From Chamaesiphon polymorphus CCALA 037 (lineage in GTDB: Bacteria > Cyanobacteriota > Cyanobacteriia > Cyanobacteriales > Chamaesiphonaceae): 37,001 nucleotides of DNA. Below the pieces are notes generated by a model. It saw only the letters and a list, made by a program, of their open reading frames with translations. It did no database searches and was not told the origin of the DNA. Every line of letters begins with the position of its first letter. Within the stretch, counting starts at the first letter, position 1. Below, piece after piece: positions 30,340 to 37,001 of this stretch. The DNA lies in the NCBI RefSeq assembly GCF_003003845.1, contig NZ_PVWO01000007.1, positions 1-37,001 on the forward strand, in the 5' to 3' direction. Made by a program: the position numbers and the translations under genes.

Positions 30340-30969
30340 CTATAAACTGACAATGCCACGTTTAACGGCAACAATCACCGCTTGGGTGCGATCGCTCACA
30401 TCTAACTTATTCAAAATCCGATTGACATGGGATTTAACCGTGCCTTCCCCGATACTCAAAGCCGCCGCAATCTCGGCATTGCTCATCCCCTGCGCCAGCG
30501 AGCGGAGTACTGCTAGTTCTCGTTCGCTCAATTCTGGATTGCTCATTCGCTGTACCAACTTTGCTCCCACATCGGGCGGAATATACTTCTGACCCCGATG
30601 AATGGTGCGAATGGCATTCAGCAGCTCGTCCGGTTCGGTTTCTTTCAACAGATATCCTTTTGCGCCTGCCTGCAATCCCCGATAAATATCTTCGTCACTA
30701 TCATACGTGGTCAGGACAATAATCCGCGCAGATTTAGTAGTAGTACAAATTGCACCGATCGCAGTAACTCCCTCCACTTCTGGCATTCGCAGATCCATCA
30801 GCGTCACATCCGGTTGATGTTCCTCAAATAGCGCGATCGCCTGTTCTCCATTTTCGGCTTGGGCAATTACCTGCATATCTGGATCGCGATCGATAATCGT
30901 CGCTAATCCTTGCCGAAAAATGGCATGGTCGTCTGCAATCAGAACTCGAATGGTTGTGGCTTGGCTCAT
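30340..30969 (-). CDS. NarL/LuxR-type response regulator
   Basis: The 209 residues have an N-terminal receiver domain with acidic pocket (IADDH, 11-15), phosphoacceptor Asp59 (TLMDLRMP) and Lys in YLLKE, and a C-terminal LuxR-type HTH (about 145-205: LSERELAVLRSLAQGMSNAE, GTVKSHVNRILNKLDV). It binds DNA on phosphorylation. The gene lies 6 bases after the histidine kinase gene and has a GGAG site inside the kinase end, so the two form one operon and one signalling pair. Confidence 0.95.
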   Translation of the reverse strand: MSQATTIRVLIADDHAIFRQGLATIIDRDPDMQVIAQAENGEQAIALFEEHQPDVTLMDLRMPEVEGVTAIGAICTTTKSARIIVLTTYDSDEDIYRGLQAGAKGYLLKETEPDELLNAIRTIHRGQKYIPPDVGAKLVQRMSNPELSERELAVLRSLAQGMSNAEIAAALSIGEGTVKSHVNRILNKLDVSDRTQAVIVAVKRGIVSL

Positions 30970-30975
30970 CGCGAT

Positions 30976-33693
30976 CTACTCCCGATTGACGGTGACAATA
31001 ATCTCTGTTCCTTGTCCGGGTTGACTTCTAATTGCCAGTTGTGCGCCGATGCGCTCTGCCCGTTCGCTCATGCCGAGTAAGCCGAAACCCTCAGAAGATG
31101 GAATACTCCCAACTCCAAAACCCCGTCCATTGTCTTTGACGCGCAAGCAAAATCGATCGCGATCGTATTTTAGCTCCACTCGAATTTCGTCAGCATTGGC
31201 GTGTCTGGTCGCATTGGTTAATGCTTCCTGCCCCATCCGCAGTAGGTTACTCTCGACTTCAGGAGGTAGAGCATACACCGCACCCTCGATCTCGTAATAC
31301 AAAGTGGTATCCATTGCCGCAGCTCTAATCTGCGCGATGAGACGATGGAGAGCGTTCTGTAAACTGCCCTCCTCCAAAAGCTGAGGACGGAGCGCGACAA
31401 CCGATCGCCGCGCTTCAACCAGTCCAGTTCGTGCCAATTCTGCGATTAGGTCTAGGTGTGCCTGAGTTGCTTCTACATCGTCCGTTAGCACCTGCTTGGC
31501 CGCTCCCACCTGAGCCAGAATGCCTGTAAACGCCTGAGCGAGCGTGTCGTGAATCTCGCGGGCCATGCGGTTGCGCTCTTCCAAAATTGAAGCTGCTTCA
31601 GCCCGTTTGCGATCGTCGATATCCGTCACAACTCCCAACGCTCGGATGGGTTCGCCGAATTCATTCCAGGCAACAACGTTGCCAACAGCGAGAATCCATT
31701 TCCACTGACCATCCTGGGTACGATGGCGATACTCTGCTCGATAGCTGGGGATTTCTCCAGTAATACAAGCATAGTAAACTGCAAGCACCGATTCCCTGTC
31801 GTCAGGATGCAAACTCTCAATCCACTTAGATTTGGTCACTTGATATGTTGCTGGATCGTAGCCCAGCATTAAAGCGTATTCTGGGTTAATCGCGACTTCT
31901 TCAGTTTTGATATTGAGATCGTAGAGTCCTTGATTTGCAGCGGTTAATGCTAAGCGTAGTCGTTCTTCACTCATTTGTAGAGCAGCTTCTGCTTGCTTGC
32001 GATCGCTAATATCTGCGATCGTTCCTTCAATGTAGTCATCGGTGGCATTCAGATAAGAAGAGAAAAGTACCCAAAACACTGTCCCATCTCGTTTTCGCAT
32101 CTGTACTTCAAAGCTTCGCAGTTCTCGATCGCGCTTCATCAACTCAATGGCGTGTTGGCGAACGTTGGGATTTACATAATAGCCTGTGGTGTGTTCCAGC
32201 CCAACGATCTCTTCTGGCGAATCAAAGCCAAGCAGCTCGGCAAAGCATTGATTGGCTTTGAGAATTAATCCATCACAGGTACGAGTTCGGTAGATGCCAA
32301 CCTGCGAGTTTTCAAAGATGGTTCGGAACGTAGTTTCGCTGCGTTGTAGTGCCTCTTCTGCTTGTTTCCGCTGGGTGGTGTCATTGCCCACCGATAAGAT
32401 TTCAACGACCTCTCCCCGCTCATTAAAGATGGCTTGATTCGACCACTCCATCCAAACTCGCCGACCGTCTCGACACAGGTTTTCACCCTCGGCTTGCGGA
32501 TACGCTTGAGGATTACGAAGTAAATCGTGGACAAAGGGTCTCATATCGCGTCCAGAGAGTTCGGCTTCTGGAATGATGGTTTCAAATACGGTTCGCCCTA
32601 AAATCTCATGTTCCTCATAACCTAGGAGTTTGACCCCATAATCGTTGATGTATCGAATCCGTCCTTGCGGATCGTAGCGAAGGATGACGGAATTCGCGGT
32701 TTGGAGCAGGTTGCGATAATTCGCTTCACTTTGCCGGAATGCTGCTTCTGCCTGTTTGTGATCGCTAATATCCGCAAGTACGCCTTCGATGTAGTCATCA
32801 CCTGCATTCAGGTAAGAAGAGAAAAGTCCCCAAAACACTGTCCCATCTCGTTTTCGCATCTGTACTTCATAGCTTCGCACTTCTCGATCGCGCATCAGCG
32901 ACTCAAGGAATTGTTTGCGCTCGCTGGGATTGACATAATAGTCTGCGGTGCGTTCGAGTCCAATCATCTCCTCTGGTGAGTCAAAGCCATACAGATTGGC
33001 AAAGCGTTGATTGGCATCAAGAATTAATCCATCACAAATGCGGACTCGGAAGATGCCGACCTGCGAGTTTTCAAAGATATTGCGGAACTTGGTTTCACTG
33101 CGTTGTAATGCCGCTTCGGTTTGTTGCCGTTCGGCGATCTCCTGCTGTAAAGCTTGAGTTTGCTCTTCTACTTTCCTTTCTAGTGTTTCGGTGTAGTTTG
33201 TTAACTGCTCGTATAACCGAGCGTTCTCTAGTGAAATCGCTGCCTGAGCGATCGATAGTTTGAGAGCTTGTAAGCGATCGTGGGTAAACACTCCAGTACT
33301 GAGATCGTGCTCCAGATAAAGGATGCCGATCGTCTGACTTTGCATGAGAATTGGCAGACAAAGGAGCGATCGCGTTTGCTGGTGTTGAATATAAGGATCG
33401 GTCGAAAAAGGCGATTTGCTGACTGCATCATCAAACACCAGCGTTTCAGATGTGCGTGCTACCGAGTGAATGACGGAGACAGGAATCGTTGCACAGTCAA
33501 CAAGAGCGATCTTTTCCAGGTCGCACTGTCTACTCCCACTGCATTGAGCCACCACAATGAGTCGATCGTCTTCCAGGAGAATCAGAGTGCCAGTTTCGGC
33601 TCCGGCAGTTTCGATCGCTACCTGCATCAACATGGCAATTAATCGATCGAAATGGATCATCGAACGCTCTCCCAACGAAAGACTCTCAGCCAT
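30976..33693 (-). CDS. NarL-type sensor histidine kinase with GAF and four PAS domains
   Basis: Domain order over 905 residues: GAF (14-160), coiled coil (160-198), PAS1 (199-311), PAS2 (321-443), PAS3 (451-565), PAS4 (573-697), HisKA_3 (705-775, phospho-His715 in REIHDTLAQ), and HATPase_c (810-903; NATRHAN, DNGRGFG, GFGLLGM). No membrane segment, so it is cytoplasmic. PAS1 and PAS3 are nearly the same, including FENSQVGI, CDGLIL, EVQMRKRDGTVFW and LFSSYLNA, so one arose by recent internal duplication. In cyanobacteria the GAF start seen here is often the middle of larger kinases with a Ser/Thr-kinase and AAA domain, so this may be a shortened descendant (inference). It phosphorylates the regulator at 30340. 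Confidence 0.93.
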   Translation of the reverse strand: MAESLSLGERSMIHFDRLIAMLMQVAIETAGAETGTLILLEDDRLIVVAQCSGSRQCDLEKIALVDCATIPVSVIHSVARTSETLVFDDAVSKSPFSTDPYIQHQQTRSLLCLPILMQSQTIGILYLEHDLSTGVFTHDRLQALKLSIAQAAISLENARLYEQLTNYTETLERKVEEQTQALQQEIAERQQTEAALQRSETKFRNIFENSQVGIFRVRICDGLILDANQRFANLYGFDSPEEMIGLERTADYYVNPSERKQFLESLMRDREVRSYEVQMRKRDGTVFWGLFSSYLNAGDDYIEGVLADISDHKQAEAAFRQSEANYRNLLQTANSVILRYDPQGRIRYINDYGVKLLGYEEHEILGRTVFETIIPEAELSGRDMRPFVHDLLRNPQAYPQAEGENLCRDGRRVWMEWSNQAIFNERGEVVEILSVGNDTTQRKQAEEALQRSETTFRTIFENSQVGIYRTRTCDGLILKANQCFAELLGFDSPEEIVGLEHTTGYYVNPNVRQHAIELMKRDRELRSFEVQMRKRDGTVFWVLFSSYLNATDDYIEGTIADISDRKQAEAALQMSEERLRLALTAANQGLYDLNIKTEEVAINPEYALMLGYDPATYQVTKSKWIESLHPDDRESVLAVYYACITGEIPSYRAEYRHRTQDGQWKWILAVGNVVAWNEFGEPIRALGVVTDIDDRKRAEAASILEERNRMAREIHDTLAQAFTGILAQVGAAKQVLTDDVEATQAHLDLIAELARTGLVEARRSVVALRPQLLEEGSLQNALHRLIAQIRAAAMDTTLYYEIEGAVYALPPEVESNLLRMGQEALTNATRHANADEIRVELKYDRDRFCLRVKDNGRGFGVGSIPSSEGFGLLGMSERAERIGAQLAIRSQPGQGTEIIVTVNRE

Positions 33694-33898
33694 CTCCCAA
33701 ATTATATCGCTTGCTAAACTCCAGAGACTTGTGACATCTTTTCCTGTGACATGTGTATTTCTCCTTCGACTTGGTTCGATGTGTTTTCCCGATCGAGTTT
33801 GGGGATTAAAAATTCGATCGCAGATCGTTCGAGCGGTAAAACCGATTCATATCGCGGTCGATCGCTACTCGATCGCAACGTGTCGCACTGTCGATCGA

Positions 33899-33952
33899 CT
33901 ACTGCGCTACATACCCACCATCTACCATCAATGTTTCACCTGTTACGAACGA
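33899..33952 (-). pseudogene. Remnant: last 17 codons of an SDR
   Basis: The minus strand encodes SFVTGETLMVDGGYVAQ followed by TAG. This is the end of the truncated SDR at 18991-19509 (SFITGETLMVDGGFVAQ), and the bases after the stop also match for about 12 nt. No upstream part is left. Confidence 0.75.
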
Positions 33953-33975
33953 GTGAAATTGCTTTAGAAAAAAGC

Positions 33976-34767
33976 TCAGACAAATCTTGCCAGCAAAAGG
34001 TTAAGAGCAAAGGAAAAAGCATGAACGCTGACATGGGATAACATCGCCGCCTCAAGCGAGTATTGCCAAAAGAGCCAACCAAAAGCAATGCCAGCAATGC
34101 CATTGAGTAATATCGCTCGGATAACCACAAGTGGAGTGAGTGGAACGATCGCGGCAGTCGCGGGCAGGTGTAAAAGTCCAAATACCAGTGCTGCTAGCAC
34201 GATCGCACCTTGGTATATTCCTTTGCTTGGCAACGTAATGCCTTGTTTTAAGACCTTCCATCCGATCCAAACAAGCAGCGACATTAAGCCCCAGCGCAAC
34301 AGAATTTCCTCAGTAATGCCGCCATAAAGCATTGCTGTCAGCGAACTCAGCCAATTCGGTTCTGTGCGATTGGATGCTTGTAGTGCTTCAGGGAGAGCAG
34401 GTTTCATCAACCGATCGATCGACAGAATAACGATCGTCGTCGCTGCACCTAAACCCAAGCTCCATTTCATCTCGATGACAGAAAATGGAATCTTGGGGGT
34501 ATGAAGCACCCAGTAGTCAATTAAATGGGAGTGTAATCCAACGCGATATGCACAGCCAATTCCAATCGAAATGCCGATCGCTAGTAGAACTGTAAGCTGT
34601 AGTCCTTGCAGCAGCATTAAAACCCACAGTGGCGGAACTTTTGCCAGCATTTCTGGAGACAGTTTCGCCAACTGTCGATCGACTAATGGAGCCGACGTAA
34701 TTGTAAGCATCGCAATTCCCGCAATACCCAACCCAAATAGAATCCCAAATTGTTTCAAAACTGCCAT
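33976..34767 (-). CDS. CPBP-family intramembrane metalloprotease
   Basis: The 263-residue protein has about seven hydrophobic segments and the three CPBP/Abi motifs: EE-x3-R (GGITEEILLRWGLM), a mid F-x3-H (FGLLHLP) and a late His (MLSHVSVHAF). These residues hold a metal for proteolysis in the membrane. Family members process CAAX-like proteins, give bacteriocin immunity, or act as scaffolds. ATG at 34767 follows GGAG by 8 nt; the longer frame uses TTG. It follows the small secreted protein gene by 42 bases in the same direction, which may hint that the two work together. Confidence 0.88.
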   Translation of the reverse strand: MAVLKQFGILFGLGIAGIAMLTITSAPLVDRQLAKLSPEMLAKVPPLWVLMLLQGLQLTVLLAIGISIGIGCAYRVGLHSHLIDYWVLHTPKIPFSVIEMKWSLGLGAATTIVILSIDRLMKPALPEALQASNRTEPNWLSSLTAMLYGGITEEILLRWGLMSLLVWIGWKVLKQGITLPSKGIYQGAIVLAALVFGLLHLPATAAIVPLTPLVVIRAILLNGIAGIAFGWLFWQYSLEAAMLSHVSVHAFSFALNLLLARFV

Positions 34768-34809
34768 CGATCGATCTCCAGGTGTTGGCAACTCATCGTT
34801 GAAACGGCT

Positions 34810-35109
34810 CTATCCTAGAACTAGGGTTCGATAACCCTGCCGCTCCAGTCGGTTGGCAGCACGTCGAGCCTCGCGACGATTGTAGTGGACACTTTGATAA
34901 ATCCATCGGCGATTGTCACTACTGCGGTAATAAACCACAAATGGCCGACTGCGCCGATCGTCACCATACTCGTAGTCACGATCCTGGTCATCGCGATATC
35001 GATCTCGATCGTACTGGGCGATTTTGTCTGAATCTAGTGCCTGTGCTGTAAAGGGCATAGTTACTAAGAGTCCCGTACCCACCAGTGTTAGCAAAATTAT
35101 CTTTTTCAT
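34810..35109 (-). CDS. Small secreted basic protein (99 aa), paralogue of 2636-2935
   Basis: I use ATG at 35109, which gives a clean signal peptide (MKKIILLTLVGTGLLVTMPF, cleavage near AQA) and 99 residues, the same length as the paralogue. A longer frame adds 15 residues before the signal. The mature part starts with an Asp/Arg/Tyr-rich stretch (DRDRYRDDQDRDYEYGDDRR), which the other copy lacks, then RPFVVYYRSSDNRRW and ARRAANRLERQGYRTLVL. It probably acts outside the cytoplasm. Function unknown. Confidence 0.78.
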   Translation of the reverse strand: MKKIILLTLVGTGLLVTMPFTAQALDSDKIAQYDRDRYRDDQDRDYEYGDDRRSRPFVVYYRSSDNRRWIYQSVHYNRREARRAANRLERQGYRTLVLG

Positions 35110-35239
35110 GAGATTAGTTTGAAGGTGTAAAACTTGGATTCGAGCGATCGTCATGTCTGTGATTCTCCTTAATTGGTTTAATCTGCTGATTCAGGCGCAC
35201 ATTGTTTGAGTTGTCATGTATTTTCATCTAAAAAAGTTG

Positions 35240-35965
35240 CTAGTCCCGTCCTGCCACAATAATCTTTTCAGCTAAACCAACAGGGTTAGAAAACATCACC
35301 TCATGGCTACCGGGCATTTGCACGAACCGAAATTGCCCCAAGCGGCTAGACATGTGGGGATGCCATCCCCACTCGCCTTGAGGCAAAACGTTGTCTTCTG
35401 TGCAGTAGAGGTAACTTTTAGGAATCGATAGCGAGTAAAACCGCTTCAAGTCCAACTTGTCAATCCACGGTTGATACGGTTCGGGCGATAATTGTGCGTA
35501 ACTGGATTTAGCCAAGTCGAGGTCAGCATCGTTGATAAACGCTTCTTGCCAAATCTCAAAAGGTAGCATCACCGTCCGATCGTTTGATTCTCTAATTAGC
35601 TCGTCGAGTAATGCTTGAAGATGCGGTGGAAAGTTATCTCTAATGCTCTCTCCATCATTGAGAACAAAGGCATCGAAGAAGATGAGCCGTCGAATGCGAT
35701 CGCCAATTGCTTCAGCAACTTTTGCGATAATTGTGCCACCGAAACTATGCCCTAACAAAACGATATCTGTTAAGTCTTTGCTAACAATGTAATCGACGAT
35801 CGATTGCGTACATCGATGGTGGTTGACGTTTTTATCCACACCTTTCCCATGACCCGCGATCGTGGGAGCAAAAGCCTGATGCCCTTTTGCTTCTAAATGG
35901 TTGATGACTGCAATCCATGCAGAACCATCATGCCACGAGCCATGAATTAAGACAAAAGTTGACAT
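35240..35965 (-). CDS. Alpha/beta hydrolase
   Basis: The 241 residues form an alpha/beta hydrolase: oxyanion start LIHGSWHDGSAW (7-18), nucleophile elbow GHSFGG with Ser74, an acid near TED (189-191) and catalytic His221 in PGSHEVMF. The set fits the salicylate-esterase/EstC-like group that cleaves small esters or lactones. ATG at 35965 follows GAGGGAA. A half-copy of the AraC-type operator lies about 105 bases upstream. It is not closely related to the hydrolase remnants at 17 and 20 kb, whose end is PHAINWTHAD. Confidence 0.9.
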   Translation of the reverse strand: MSTFVLIHGSWHDGSAWIAVINHLEAKGHQAFAPTIAGHGKGVDKNVNHHRCTQSIVDYIVSKDLTDIVLLGHSFGGTIIAKVAEAIGDRIRRLIFFDAFVLNDGESIRDNFPPHLQALLDELIRESNDRTVMLPFEIWQEAFINDADLDLAKSSYAQLSPEPYQPWIDKLDLKRFYSLSIPKSYLYCTEDNVLPQGEWGWHPHMSSRLGQFRFVQMPGSHEVMFSNPVGLAEKIIVAGRD

Positions 35966-36067
35966 ATAATTCCCTCAAATATGACCTGAAAATTCAGCAC
36001 GGTTGTGTTCTCTTGAACCGGATCTATTCACTGTGAGTCCACGCTCGCCGATCGAAATTTAATTCGC

Positions 36068-36083
36068 TTTGTCAGATTCTGAT
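36068..36083 (-). promoter_or_regulatory. AraC-type operator half-site, copy D
   Basis: TTTGTCAGATTCTGAT matches the distal half of operators A-C; the second half is degenerate. Bases 36091-36113 (GCGAGTCCGGTTTGGG...) look like a decayed AraC 3' end. It lies upstream of the alpha/beta hydrolase, so the order AraC tail-operator-target may once have been the same. Confidence 0.4.
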
Positions 36084-36124
36084 GATGAAGAGCGAGTCCG
36101 GTTTGGGATCGTCCGATTCAGACA

Positions 36125-36502
36125 TTAATGTTCGGAATTAACTTGCCATGTAATCGCAATGACTTCTGCAAATATTAAGACAACTAATAGCCGCGAAAAC
36201 GCTCCTAAAATGGCTGCCATCGTCCAGTTCTGACTCTGAACCTCCCAGATCGACACCACAATATTCACTCCGATTACCAACCAAGGTAGAATTACCGCTG
36301 AATTCTGTCGGCGATAGATGCGCAGCGTCGCCTCACGCCAGAATGGGAAGGTACTCAGGAAACAAACGAAGTAGGATGCTCCGGCAGTGACGAGTAAGCT
36401 GGTTTGCAGACTCGAAGGCAGGTTCGGGTATCCCAGACCGATCGCCATCAGACAAACTCCCAGCGCGAGATACAGGAAAGTAAACAAGGTAAATCGTTTC
36501 AT
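36125..36502 (-). CDS. Small membrane protein, four helices
   Basis: The 125-residue protein has about four hydrophobic segments (approximately 5-25, 35-52, 68-86 and 96-118). A basic loop (FWREATLRIYRRQN) lies between the second and third and should face the cytoplasm. No conserved catalytic residue or known domain is evident. ATG at 36502 follows AAGGAG. It is between the CPBP gene and the hydrolase on the same strand, 73 bases after the CPBP stop. Function unknown. Confidence 0.75.
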   Translation of the reverse strand: MKRFTLFTFLYLALGVCLMAIGLGYPNLPSSLQTSLLVTAGASYFVCFLSTFPFWREATLRIYRRQNSAVILPWLVIGVNIVVSIWEVQSQNWTMAAILGAFSRLLVVLIFAEVIAITWQVNSEH

Positions 36503-36575
36503 TCTTGCTCCTTGAAATGGAAAACCTTCTAGATTGAAAGACCCTCAGCATCAAATCGAACTCCGAACCTTCACA

Positions 36576-37001
36576 TCAGCCCATGCCAGCGGCTACCATC
36601 ACCGGAATTGTGGGCAGGTTAAACACGACGTGAACGACAACGGCAGGCCAGATCGAGCCGCTGCGACGGAAGACCTCGGCAGTAGCCAAACCAGCTACTA
36701 CGGCTGCGGGAAAGATGATGTTGATGCCGTGGGCGAGGGCGAAGATGAGGGTGCTGCCCACGACCCCAACGAAGGAGCCGTAGCGCAGGAGCGCGTTGGT
36801 GACGACACCCCGAAAGAGCAGCTCCTCACCGAGGGGCGTGAGGATGCCGATGAAAAACGTGGCTAAAACTAGAGACAGTAACCCGCCGCCCCCGCCCTGG
36901 GCGTAAACACCCTGGACGTTGTTGGCATTTCCGGTAATCTGAATCCAGGCCAGAATCGCCACTCCCTTAATTACGAAGGCGACCAGTCCGACTCCGACCC
37001 C
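36576..37001 (-). CDS. CPBP-family intramembrane metalloprotease (partial, 5' end beyond window)
   Basis: The frame is open to the window edge (GVGVGLVAFVIKGV before the first possible GTG), so the start is outside. What is visible is the catalytic C-terminal part: TPLGEELLFRGVVTNALL (EE-x3-R), FALAHGIN and HVVFNLP, the three CPBP motifs. The base composition here is higher in G+C than that of the neighbours (many GCC/GGC codons), which may point to a different origin. It is more like the typical type II CAAX protease than the protein at 33976. Confidence 0.88.
   Translation of the reverse strand, partial: GVGVGLVAFVIKGVAILAWIQITGNANNVQGVYAQGGGGGLLSLVLATFFIGILTPLGEELLFRGVVTNALLRYGSFVGVVGSTLIFALAHGINIIFPAAVVAGLATAEVFRRSGSIWPAVVVHVVFNLPTIPVMVAAGMG

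Overview
The window looks like a chromosomal stretch of a cyanobacterium. It is rich in CGATCG and the HIP1 octamer GCGATCGC, and its gene types (ECF sigma factor with a ClpX-type zinc finger, GAF/PAS histidine kinases, DUF5996, TIGR04255) fit that group. The genus cannot be fixed from sequence alone. No tRNA, rRNA, CRISPR array, prophage or intact insertion sequence was seen. Most genes lie on the minus strand.

Layout. At 1-1417 there is the tail of a response regulator, then an unknown protein coupled to a PIN-domain nuclease. At 1445-2238 there is an ECF sigma factor split by a frameshift. At 2636-8263 there are a small secreted protein, an ArsR/SRPBCC/VOC operon, a class A beta-lactamase, decayed remnants, a lipoprotein methyltransferase and an amino-acid permease. 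At 8478-14981 an AraC regulator stands divergent to a six-gene operon (SDR, MFS exporter, Tat-exported aldo/keto reductase, Kelch protein, N-terminally truncated SDR, azoreductase). At 15145-17095 a pirin and its small partner stand divergent to a PadR regulator. At 17462-21966 there is a second redox cluster: lipocalin-like, intradiol dioxygenase, truncated SDR, NTF2-like, hydrolase remnant, pirin and a shortened AraC. At 22080-25250 there are three genes, each preceded by a copy of the same long upstream repeat, and one of them (DUF5996) carries a nonsense codon. At 25389-27828 there is a tightly overlapping three-gene cassette (TIGR04255 protein, HTH protein, unknown protein). At 28496-30212 TetR stands divergent to a Rieske oxygenase. 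At 30340-33693 there is a NarL-type two-component system. At 33976-37001 there are two CPBP proteases, a second small secreted protein, an alpha/beta hydrolase and a membrane protein.

Theme. Many genes suggest handling of quinones, aromatics and other electrophiles (azoreductase, AKR, SDRs, pirins, intradiol dioxygenase, Rieske oxygenase, NTF2-like proteins), each group with its own local regulator (ArsR, AraC, PadR, TetR). The same families recur as full copies, truncated copies and short tails, so the region looks like an accessory zone of repeated duplication and decay.

The most striking signals not explained by genes are: (1) a family of 24-nt elements (also 22 and 72 nt) inserted at CG^ATCG sites, several in frame inside genes; (2) a tandem operator of AraC type with constant spacing at three loci plus a half-site at a fourth; (3) three 40-bp palindromes whose stems differ by compensated changes, placed after minus-strand genes; (4) a long repeat with a TAACTTAAGTTA palindrome upstream of three genes.
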